A DNA stretch of 64,000 nt, from the NCBI RefSeq assembly GCF_000758165.1, contig NZ_JNUP01000049.1:62001-126000 (forward strand), written 5' to 3'. This document shows, in pieces, positions 18,603 to 27,128 of the stretch. The notes beneath the pieces were generated by a model. The model saw nothing but the letters and a program-made list of their open reading frames with translations, did no database searches and was not told where the DNA came from. Source of the stretch: Spirochaeta lutea. GTDB taxonomy: Bacteria > Spirochaetota > Spirochaetia > DSM-27196 > Salinispiraceae. How positions within the stretch are numbered: position 1 is the first letter of the stretch; each line of letters begins with the position of its first letter. Made by a program: the position numbers and the translations under genes.

Positions 18603-19690
18603 ACATCACCTCGGTCTTTTATTACCAGCCGCTGAAGCATGACCGCTGCAAAGGTAAACAGGGCCAGAAACATGGCTGCTGCTGAAGCCAGTCCCACCTC
18701 GGGCAGTTGAGCGCCGGGGAACATCCGGTCGTATACGAAGTAGGCCAGGGTTATGACCGATTCCTGGGGAACTGCGTCACCGAAAATAGCCACCTGGTCG
18801 AACATCTGCAGGGTTCCGATGAGCCCCATGGTGGTTACCAGGAATAGTACCGGCCGGATGGATGGAACGGTTATGGATAGAAATTGCCGTACCGGACCGG
18901 CTCCATCGATAGACGCCGCCTCGTAGAGGCTCCCCGGCACGTCCTGGAGTCCGGCGATGAAGATCAACATCAGGGTTGGAATGGTTGTGAAGGTGTTTTG
19001 AATCATGATGGCAATGAGGGGTACCGGAATGCCCATAACGGTTTGGCGGGTCTGGAGCCAGACAAAGTCCACATCAACCCCGGGACCTAGATCGATAATG
19101 CCGGTCATGGTGCCAAGTACGGTTATTCCCAGGGACAAGAAGAAGGACAGCAGTCCCGTGGGGGCATCGAAAAACCGGATAGGGAAGCCCTTGGTACGCT
19201 CGTAGAGGTAAAATCCCGTCTGGAACAAGAGAAAGAGCAATGCCGCAGTCACAATGGCTGGACCGAGGCTCTGAATCGTTCCCGATATAAAGTTTATAAA
19301 TCCCCGGCGCTGGAACAGCCAAAGAAAGATAACGGTAATAACTACTGAACTGGCAATGCTGGGCAGATAAAAGGCGGAACGAAAGAAGCCAATGCCCTTC
19401 ATCTTCCGATTCAGGATTGATGCTATCACCAAGGCCAGAAAGGTCTGTACCGTGGTGACAATGAGGGAAAAGGCTACGGTGTTTCTGAGGGCCTTAAGAA
19501 AATTCGCTTCACGGAAGAGGTTTGCATAGTTTGCCAATCCGACGAACTGTGCCTGATTGAACATATTGTAATCGGTAAAGCTAAAATACACCGCCCGGAC
19601 CGCGGCATACACAAAAAATATGCCCTGAATTACCAGGAATGGGGTAAGAAATCCCCAGGCGGTCAGGGTGCGTTTTTGATGGAAGGTCAT
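18599..19690 (-). CDS. Sugar ABC transporter permease (MalF/UgpA family) with two extra membrane segments
   Basis: 363 residues, about 70 longer than typical. The start is preceded by AAGGAGG. The normal core is visible: N-terminal helix, NTVAFSLIVTTVQTFLALVIA, the EAA loop YEAASIDGAGPVRQFLSI, and C-terminal helices. Between about 135 and 205 a segment containing two additional hydrophobic stretches (VTAALLFLLFQTGFYLY; LLSFFLSLGITVLGTM) interrupts the region that is usually a short loop before IAGLQDVP. Both permeases of this operon are thus enlarged at extracytoplasmic or membrane positions, suggesting co-adaptation to an unusual substrate or partner. Confidence 0.9.
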   Translation of the reverse strand: MTFHQKRTLTAWGFLTPFLVIQGIFFVYAAVRAVYFSFTDYNMFNQAQFVGLANYANLFREANFLKALRNTVAFSLIVTTVQTFLALVIASILNRKMKGIGFFRSAFYLPSIASSVVITVIFLWLFQRRGFINFISGTIQSLGPAIVTAALLFLLFQTGFYLYERTKGFPIRFFDAPTGLLSFFLSLGITVLGTMTGIIDLGPGVDVDFVWLQTRQTVMGIPVPLIAIMIQNTFTTIPTLMLIFIAGLQDVPGSLYEAASIDGAGPVRQFLSITVPSIRPVLFLVTTMGLIGTLQMFDQVAIFGDAVPQESVITLAYFVYDRMFPGAQLPEVGLASAAAMFLALFTFAAVMLQRLVIKDRGDV

Positions 19691-19709
19691 GTACGCCTCC
19701 TTGGCGGAA

Positions 19710-19741
19710 GCCCGGGATCAGCAAAGGAGCTGATCCCGGGC
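19710..19741 (-). other. Strong hairpin between binding-protein and permease genes
   Basis: GCCCGGGATCAGC and GCTGATCCCGGGC form perfect 13-bp arms around a 6-base loop. No T-run follows. In analogous operons such a hairpin protects the 3' end of the binding-protein mRNA and raises its level relative to the permeases; that role is inferred. Confidence 0.65.
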
Positions 19742-19761
19742 GGGGGAAGATTCGGGGTTTC

Positions 19762-21048
19762 CTAGAGTCCTGCGCGATCCAGGATTGCATCAAGCTCGTT
19801 TTGAGCCTGGCGCACCGCATCGTTCACAGAAATCTGACCGGTCATAACCTCGGACAACATGGCGTTTACCGGACCCATCCAGTCGGTTCCCACCACACCG
19901 AATTGGTAGCCGTATACCACACCCTCTTCTGCGCCTTGGAAGACTACCTTATTGGTCTGCGCTTCCACGGTGTCTTGGTCGAAGAAGGGGTTGTCTGCTA
20001 AGGCGGTTCGGCTTGGAATGGCCAGACCCTCTTCCAGAATGAATTGCTGGGCTTTTTCACTGGTAAGGGCCTTCAGAACCTCCACGGCGGCTGCCTTCCG
20101 GGGGCTATCGCTGTTGATCCCATAGGCAACGGTGAACAGGAAGTTGCCCCGCTCTCCGGTATTCGGTGCTTTGGGGAGGAAGGTCGCTCCGTAGGCGAGG
20201 TTCGGTGCCTCATTCCGGAGGAATCCGATAATCCAGGCTCCTTCAATGGCCATGCCTACATTCTCGGTTGCTAAGGCGCCGCCGCCCCAGCCCTGACCGA
20301 TATCCGACGGAAGTACCCCGACCTTGTCCCGAACCAGACCGGTGTACCAGGAGGTCGCAGAAACGAAGGCAGGATCATTGAGGTTTGTCCGACCGTCAGA
20401 TCCCCCGAAGGGGCTCCATCCAGCACCGAAGGCGAAAGCGCCGAACCGGGCGTAATCCGCCGGCAGGGCTATGCCATATACGTCTTGGCCGAGTTCAGAG
20501 ATCTTCCGGGCCTTTTGAGCCAGGGTTTCCCAGGTGTCGTTCTCGTTGGGATAGGCAACACCGGCCTCGTCGAAGAGATCCTTATTGTATACCAGCGCCA
20601 GGGTGTTGAAGTCCTTGGCAATGCCGTAGAGCTTCCCATCGATGGTGTAGGCGTCGGTCAGGCTTTCAATGAAGGGATCCGGGTTTACATAGTCGTTCAA
20701 GGCCTCGACCTTCCCGGTGGCGATGATTCCCGGGGCTGTTTCTACGGGAATGTAGAAGATGTCTCCAGCTGTTCCTGCTGACAGGGCGTTGAATAGAGCT
20801 GCGTTATAATCGCCCTCCAGGGGTTCGTACACCACCTCGATGTTTTTTGCTTTTAGATCAGCGCCGATTACCTCGTTCAGCAGCCGGGTGACTACTGCGG
20901 GATCCTGGCCGCCATAGCCCATGATCCGTACACGCTGGGGTTGAGCAGGGGATGTGCTGCTGCCCCCGGATGCCTCTGATTCTCCTCCAGCCCATACGAG
21001 GCCGAAGCCGATTAGTAATACAAATACCGCAAGTACCAACTTTTTCAT
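19762..21048 (-). CDS. Sugar ABC transporter substrate-binding protein
   Basis: The start at 21048 is chosen because AGGAGAGGA precedes it; a longer frame up to 21123 would run across the promoter and first operator. The 428-residue product begins MKKLVLAVFVLLIGFGLVWA, a secretion signal lacking a lipobox Cys, followed by an acidic Gly/Ser-rich linker. The rest is a family-1 (MalE/UgpB-like) binding fold with the characteristic GKVEALND, GKLYGIAKDFNTLALVYNKDLF and EGAWIIGF. It delivers a sugar, probably an oligosaccharide or glucoside, to the two permeases encoded downstream. Confidence 0.93.
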   Translation of the reverse strand: MKKLVLAVFVLLIGFGLVWAGGESEASGGSSTSPAQPQRVRIMGYGGQDPAVVTRLLNEVIGADLKAKNIEVVYEPLEGDYNAALFNALSAGTAGDIFYIPVETAPGIIATGKVEALNDYVNPDPFIESLTDAYTIDGKLYGIAKDFNTLALVYNKDLFDEAGVAYPNENDTWETLAQKARKISELGQDVYGIALPADYARFGAFAFGAGWSPFGGSDGRTNLNDPAFVSATSWYTGLVRDKVGVLPSDIGQGWGGGALATENVGMAIEGAWIIGFLRNEAPNLAYGATFLPKAPNTGERGNFLFTVAYGINSDSPRKAAAVEVLKALTSEKAQQFILEEGLAIPSRTALADNPFFDQDTVEAQTNKVVFQGAEEGVVYGYQFGVVGTDWMGPVNAMLSEVMTGQISVNDAVRQAQNELDAILDRAGL

Positions 21049-21074
21049 AGTTGTCCTCTCCTTTTTTGGTTTTT

Positions 21075-21088
21075 TGTAAGCGGTTACA
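21075..21088 (-). promoter_or_regulatory. LacI-type operator O1 over the transcription start
   Basis: TGTAAGCGGTTACA fits TGnAAnCGnTTnCA, shared with two further sites near the lacI-type gene. It begins immediately downstream of the predicted -10 box, so a bound repressor would block initiation. Confidence 0.75.
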
Positions 21089-21094
21089 ATTCCT

Positions 21095-21123
21095 ATTGTC
21101 CGGCGCTTTACCTCATCCGTCAA
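21095..21123 (-). promoter_or_regulatory. Promoter of the sugar uptake operon
   Basis: On the minus strand TTGACG (21118-21123) and GACAAT (21095-21100) are spaced by exactly 17 bases, a good sigma-70-type match. Initiation would fall near 21088, at the edge of operator O1, leaving a leader of about 40 bases before the binding-protein ATG. Confidence 0.7.
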
Positions 21124-21141
21124 GTAAAAAAATGTAAAATA

Positions 21142-21155
21142 TGGAACCGTTTACA
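21142..21155 (-). promoter_or_regulatory. LacI-type operator O2, upstream of the promoter
   Basis: TGGAACCGTTTACA combines one half-site of O1 and one of the site at the regulator gene. Its centre lies 67 bp from O1, upstream of the -35 box, compatible with an auxiliary or looping operator. Confidence 0.65.
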
Positions 21156-21256
21156 AAAAAACCGGATTCCCGGTGTCCCGATCACCGAAGGGTGGAGGTT
21201 CCGGGCCGGGCAGCTGGTTCCGGGAAGTGCTGTCGGTGCCGGATCGGAAGGATTCT

Positions 21257-21423
21257 ATCGTGGGCAATAGGTTGCACACTACACAGGATAGAGCGGAGCT
21301 GCCTGGTGTACAGCCCCAGGGATGGCGCCGCGGGATTATCATGGGCTGCATGCCAACCTGGAAGAGTTTAACGCCCCAGGGATAGCGCCGCAGATGGGGA
21401 AGGGTACAGGCTTTTGCGCACTA
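21257..21423. repeat. Interspersed element, copy D (long form)
   Basis: The right end GTACAGGCTTTTGCGCACTA (to 21423) is the best-preserved element end in the window. The left end near 21257 (TGGGCAATAGGTTGCAC) is diverged. Inside, the module CCCCAGGGATRGCGCCGC occurs twice (about 21313 and 21374), so this copy looks internally duplicated. It fills most of the gap between the regulator gene and the operon promoter. Confidence 0.65.
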
Positions 21424-21486
21424 TCTGAGGAACTGGTCCCGGGAAGTAGTAGTGGCTCGGCACCTATTCGCTCGGGCCCGGCCGTA

Positions 21487-22464
21487 CTAGAGGCGCCGGG
21501 TGGTTTGGCGGGCTACCAGTTGGACCGGCAGAGTGATATGCCTGGGAGGTTGACGGTCAATCTGCTCTCCCAGGAGGGTAAGGGTTTGCTCCGCCATGAG
21601 GGGGATGTCTTGGTGGATGGTAGTAAGGGTATCTCCCAACTCGGGTAAATCGTCGAATCCCACAACGGAAACCTGGTCAGGGCAGGAAATGTGGTGATCC
21701 GCCAGACACACCAGGGCGCCCTGGGCCATTTCGTCCGATGAGGCGAAGACGGCGGTGAACCTCTCGGGATGGTTACCCCCCGAACCCTCCAGATACCCTG
21801 CCAACACCCGGTAGGCATCCAGGGCGGAGAACCGGCCGTCCAGAACCATCTCCGGATTATGCATGACCCCGGCTTGGGACAGGGCCTCGCGAAAGCCTTC
21901 GTAGCGGTCTTTAAAGGCCTGGTGCTGCATGTACCCCCCGATGTGAAGGATGGATGTATGGCCCAGGGCCGTCAGATGTCTTCCTGCCTGGTAACCGCCG
22001 TCAAAATCATCGGGGCTTATGGAAGCTATACCCTCACCGCGGCCGATGAGCACAAAGGGTGTAGCATTTTGTTGGAGGTAGGCGATCCGGGGGTCGTCAT
22101 CATGGGCGCCGAAGAGTACCATTCCGTCGGGAAGCTGTTCGGGAAGACCGTTGGGAAGGTTGCCTACCTCCTCGAACCTCAGGCCATCTACCCGGGCGCG
22201 GTTCATGAGGCTCTCAATGAAGAGAAAAAAGAAGGGGGTCAGGCGTTTGGTGTTCGGGGCGACGTTTAGTCCGATCCTCAGGCCGGAACGGAAGGATAAC
22301 TCCCGGGCTGCCACATCGGGTTGGTATCCCAGGGCCTTCATGGTCTCCAGGACCTTCCGGCGGGTGTATTCTTTGACCCCGGGCCTGTCATTTAAGACCC
22401 GGCTGACCGTGCCGATGGAGACTCCTGATTCTTGGGCTACTTCGCGAATGGTAATCTTGCTCAT
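21487..22464 (-). CDS. LacI-family transcriptional regulator
   Basis: 325 residues. The N-terminal helix-turn-helix reads ITIREVAQESGVSIGTVSRV followed by the hinge helix region, then a periplasmic-binding-protein-like sensor domain (about 60-325) with FVLIGRG and SVVGFDDLPE. It very probably represses the adjacent sugar operon and itself: matching operators lie at 21075, 21142 and 22467. No Shine-Dalgarno precedes the start; the space from the predicted -10 box (22486-22491, TATGAT) to the ATG is almost entirely operator, so the message would have a very short leader. The inducer is presumably the transported sugar. Confidence 0.93.
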   Translation of the reverse strand: MSKITIREVAQESGVSIGTVSRVLNDRPGVKEYTRRKVLETMKALGYQPDVAARELSFRSGLRIGLNVAPNTKRLTPFFFLFIESLMNRARVDGLRFEEVGNLPNGLPEQLPDGMVLFGAHDDDPRIAYLQQNATPFVLIGRGEGIASISPDDFDGGYQAGRHLTALGHTSILHIGGYMQHQAFKDRYEGFREALSQAGVMHNPEMVLDGRFSALDAYRVLAGYLEGSGGNHPERFTAVFASSDEMAQGALVCLADHHISCPDQVSVVGFDDLPELGDTLTTIHQDIPLMAEQTLTLLGEQIDRQPPRHITLPVQLVARQTTRRL

Positions 22465-22466
22465 AA

Positions 22467-22480
22467 TGGAACCGGTTCCA
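22467..22480 (-). promoter_or_regulatory. Perfect LacI-type operator at the regulator's own start
   Basis: TGGAACCGGTTCCA, fully palindromic, two bases before the ATG and just downstream of a TATGAT -10 candidate (22486-22491). It occupies the place of the ribosome-binding site. Autoregulation is inferred. Confidence 0.75.
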
Positions 22481-22594
22481 AGTGTATCATAGATACAGGA
22501 GGCGGCGCCAGGGATTAGAGAAGATTATGAACAGCTGTGCCGTTGCCTCCCGTCCCCTCTGGACTTTCTATCCCCCGGAGCCTATGGTTTTTTC

Positions 22595-25396
22595 ATGAGT
22601 ATGATACTGAATCAGGATTTTCCCTCGGGGGATCCCGGCATAGACACGGTGTCCGGGGGACTGAAGATCGGGGACAACGTGGTCTGGCGGACCGAGTCCC
22701 TGGCATTGTACCGCCGGTGCTGCCGGGCCTTAGCGGTGCAGGGCAGAGAGCACGGCATGGCCATGGTGTACTTCCGTTTTGCGAATCATCCCCCACTCTT
22801 CGCCCTGGAACAAGACGACCAGGGGGGGTGGATGGTGGCTGGCGAGTTTAGTCATGCAGTGGAGGTGATTCAGACCCATCCTGAACGGGGTTTTGAGGAT
22901 TTTATTACCCAGATCCACCGGGTCATCTCTCGGAAGGGTGAGGGAGGGATCTACTTTTTTGACAGCCTGTCCGATCTCCAGAATATTTACTATTCAGACC
23001 GAATGATCGGTAGTTTTTTCCGGCTCACCTGTCCCTACCTGCGCCGCCTCAAGACCATTGCCTATTTTTGTCTTGACTGGTTCGTTCATTCCAACCATGC
23101 CCTGACCCCCATCCGAAGGACTACCCAACTATGGATCGACGGGTTCGTTCACCGGGGCCAGTTCTACCTTCAGCCCATTAAGACCCTGGGAGGTAAGGGG
23201 GGATTGTACCGCTGGGCCCGGAGATCCTCTGAGGAAGTCGGGATTTCCGGGGATCCCGGGGGTGATTCGGAGGGCCCGGATAGGGGAGATACTGCTGCCG
23301 TTCCGGTACAAAACAGCGCTGAGCAGTCCGCGGTCCGCTCGGCCCTGGGTTGGCAGGGGGTGCCCTCGGCGGCCTATCGTCAGGTGGATGTATGGGATTC
23401 GGTGTTTCTACGTCTCAAGGATCTCCTGCAGGCAGGAGAATCCCCCAAAAATACGGAATCTGCCCCCCAGGGCGAAGGCCCATCCACGCCGGATACAGAG
23501 GAGCAGATTCGGGAGCTGCACCGGATAACCACCCGGATGATGCTAACCAACGATCCGTCCATGGAGGAGTTGGCTCTCGCGGAGATTTCTCCCCGGGATA
23601 TCGTATCTATCTGGCAGCGCATGGTGGGCACGGGGTTTATCGGGGGAAAGGCCCTGGGGATGCTTCTTGCCAGGGCGATTCTACGGAATGCCCGGTCGAG
23701 GATTCAGGATTACCTCGAGGAGCATGACTCTTTTTACATCGGTTCGGATGTATTTTACACCTTCCTGGTGGATAATGACTGCTGGTGGGACCGCCAGGAC
23801 CAGCGCAGCCCGGAGTACTACCTGCGGAAGAATGAATCCCTGGCCCAGCGAATCCTCCAGGGCAGCTTCCCCCAGGATGTGGTTAACGCCTTCCAGGATC
23901 TGCTGGAGTACTTCGCCGGCAGCCCCATCATCGTCCGGAGTTCCAGCCTCCTGGAGGATAACTTCGGGAACGCCTTCGCGGGAAAGTACGAATCTATCTT
24001 CTGCGCTAACCAAGGCAGCCTACCAGATCGCCTGGAGGAATTTCTGAATGCCGTGAGGCGTATCTACGCCGGAACCATGAGCCGGGAGGCCCTGGAATAC
24101 CGGCGGGACCGGGGGGTGCTGGAAAAGGATGAACAGATGGCCCTGCTGGTTCAGCGGGTCTCCGGAACCCGCCGGGGCGATATTTTTTATCCCGATCTCG
24201 CAGGCACCGTACTGAGCTGGAACCCCTATGTCTGGCACCAGGATATCGATCCCGGGACGGGGATGGCCCGGATGGTCATCGGCTTGGGGACCCGTGCAGT
24301 GGAACAGGTAGGCGATGACCACCCATGGATTGTATCCCTGGGATCCCCCCATCGGCGGCTGGAGGAGGGGAGGAAGCGCCAGCACCAGCAGATGATGGAC
24401 TGTATAAACCTGGACCTCGGGCGGTTCGAAACCAGGTCGATCGCCCTGGAGCTGCTTCCGCCGCGGTTGGTCCGCCGGGACTGGCGGCGCCGCCGGGTTC
24501 TCCGGGAGATGGGCCTTCCCGAATCCCAGGCCGTGGAGGTATCCCTGGACGCCATCCTCTCGTCCCGGGAGGATTCCCTCATCCCCCTGCTGCGTGAGGC
24601 CGCCTCCCGGCTTTCCCGAGCCTACGGGGTTCAGGTGGAGCTGGAGTTTGCCGCCCAATGGGGCCCCGGACAGGAAAATCCCCCTGAAAACGGCAGAACA
24701 CCGGAACAGGCCCAGGCCGATGATTTGCCAGGTAGCCTCAGGATAAACCTGCTCCAGTGCCGGCCTTTCCAGCTCAGATTGCCCGCCGGTGAATCCCTCT
24801 CCCGCCCCGAGCTGGTCAAACACGACCCGCGTATCATCATCCACGCCAAGGGGCCGGTCATCGGGGTGGGGCGGAGTATGGCTATCAGTCATATAATTTA
24901 CGTTGATCCCCAGGGGTATTCGCGGCTGGATGAGGGCCGCAGGTATGCCCTCGGTCAGGCCATCGGCCGGTTGATGCACGGTCTTCCGGCGGGTCATACC
25001 ACCCTGCTTTTAGGGCCCGGCCGTTGGGGAACGAGTACCCCGGCCATGGGGGTGCCGGTTTCTTTTCGGGATATTAAGGGTGCCTCGGTGATCGCGGAGA
25101 TGGACTGGATGCACGAGGGCTTGAGCCCCGAGTTGTCCCTGGGAACGCATTTTTTCCATGAGATGGTGGAAGCCGATCTTCTCTTCATCGGTCTGCGCCG
25201 GAGCGATAAGGACTGCGTCATTAATCTGGAGTGGTTCCGGGAACAGATGGCGGGTTGTAGGGATGGTGATGACGGATTAGGGGGATTTGAATGCCTCTAC
25301 TGCCTGCCGTGCGGTTCCCAACCCCGGGGCATTGTGCTGTTTGCCGATCCCATTGGTCAGGAGGTCCTGCTCTACCAGGATCAGCCTCCCTCCTAG
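22595..25396 (+). CDS. PEP synthase/PPDK ATP-binding-domain protein with degenerate KaiC-like N-terminus
   Basis: 933 residues. Residues 1 to about 215 resemble a RecA/KaiC-like fold (GDPGIDTVSGGLKIGDNVVW), but the Walker A GxxxxGK[T/S] is replaced by sequence without Gly-Lys-Thr, so this lobe probably does not hydrolyse ATP. After a variable linker (230-315), about 345-720 form the ATP-grasp nucleotide-binding region of PEP synthase and pyruvate phosphate dikinase (GGKALGMLLARA; SPIIVRSSSLLEDNFGNAFAGKYES). The phosphohistidine swivel motif TSHAA and the PEP/pyruvate TIM barrel are absent, so it cannot be a normal PEP synthase. The C-terminus (about 760-930) has LLGPGRWGTSTPAMGVPVSF. Function unknown; a phosphotransfer or regulatory role is possible. 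No clear ribosome-binding site. Confidence 0.75.
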   Translation: MSMILNQDFPSGDPGIDTVSGGLKIGDNVVWRTESLALYRRCCRALAVQGREHGMAMVYFRFANHPPLFALEQDDQGGWMVAGEFSHAVEVIQTHPERGFEDFITQIHRVISRKGEGGIYFFDSLSDLQNIYYSDRMIGSFFRLTCPYLRRLKTIAYFCLDWFVHSNHALTPIRRTTQLWIDGFVHRGQFYLQPIKTLGGKGGLYRWARRSSEEVGISGDPGGDSEGPDRGDTAAVPVQNSAEQSAVRSALGWQGVPSAAYRQVDVWDSVFLRLKDLLQAGESPKNTESAPQGEGPSTPDTEEQIRELHRITTRMMLTNDPSMEELALAEISPRDIVSIWQRMVGTGFIGGKALGMLLARAILRNARSRIQDYLEEHDSFYIGSDVFYTFLVDNDCWWDRQDQRSPEYYLRKNESLAQRILQGSFPQDVVNAFQDLLEYFAGSPIIVRSSSLLEDNFGNAFAGKYESIFCANQGSLPDRLEEFLNAVRRIYAGTMSREALEYRRDRGVLEKDEQMALLVQRVSGTRRGDIFYPDLAGTVLSWNPYVWHQDIDPGTGMARMVIGLGTRAVEQVGDDHPWIVSLGSPHRRLEEGRKRQHQQMMDCINLDLGRFETRSIALELLPPRLVRRDWRRRRVLREMGLPESQAVEVSLDAILSSREDSLIPLLREAASRLSRAYGVQVELEFAAQWGPGQENPPENGRTPEQAQADDLPGSLRINLLQCRPFQLRLPAGESLSRPELVKHDPRIIIHAKGPVIGVGRSMAISHIIYVDPQGYSRLDEGRRYALGQAIGRLMHGLPAGHTTLLLGPGRWGTSTPAMGVPVSFRDIKGASVIAEMDWMHEGLSPELSLGTHFFHEMVEADLLFIGLRRSDKDCVINLEWFREQMAGCRDGDDGLGGFECLYCLPCGSQPRGIVLFADPIGQEVLLYQDQPPS

Positions 25397-25447
25397 TTGA
25401 GGCGGCATCGAACCCCAGTGATTACCCCGCCCGGATGTGCTCGGGCA

Positions 25448-25474
25448 TAAAAAAGCCGGAGGAATCCTCCGGCT
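25448..25474 (-). terminator. Terminator between converging genes
   Basis: AGCCGGAGGA and TCCTCCGGCT form a perfect stem; on the minus strand it is followed by TTTTTT. It should end gdhA transcripts and, as a stem, limit read-through from the opposite gene. Confidence 0.8.
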
Positions 25475-25524
25475 CAGTAATTCAGGGCTCTCCGGGATGG
25501 TTCTTGGACGCAACCCGGAAAACC

Positions 25525-25542
25525 CCAGCAGATATCTGCTGG
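25525..25542 (-). terminator. 18-bp palindrome next to the gdhA stop, possible second terminator
   Basis: CCAGCAGATATCTGCTGG is perfectly self-complementary and on the minus strand is followed by GGTTTT. Located 14 bases after gdhA, it may be a first, weaker terminator ahead of the one at 25448-25474. Confidence 0.5.
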
Positions 25543-25555
25543 CTTGTATTAGTGC

Positions 25556-26905
<1,350 letters not shown>

Positions 26906-26972
26906 CTAATAAAAATTCCCCGGGGCCTGGCCCCAGGCTTTCGTATAATAATACAGTTTTTCTTGTATAAAA

Positions 26973-27016
26973 AGGGAATATCCGGGGGAAACGCGGTAAA
27001 GTACCCGGATATCCCT
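26973..27016 (-). terminator. Terminator after the hybrid kinase gene
   Basis: AGGGAATATCCGGG and CCCGGATATCCCT pair over 12-13 bp with one bulge. On the minus strand the stem is followed by TTTTT. It separates the kinase from gdhA. Confidence 0.75.
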
Positions 27017-27128
27017 GGTCACCCCGGAATCGGCTCCAGGCGTAGACATGTTACCGTGGAGTTTTGCACAATTTTACTCATTTTAGCACCATACAGTCGG
27101 CAGCAGACGCCTCAGTTGAATCCCAGAA

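Noticed and set aside
24020-24997. 325-codon minus-strand ORF inside the PEP-synthase-like gene
   Set aside because: Proline- and glycine-rich shadow of the coding strand, without start signals.
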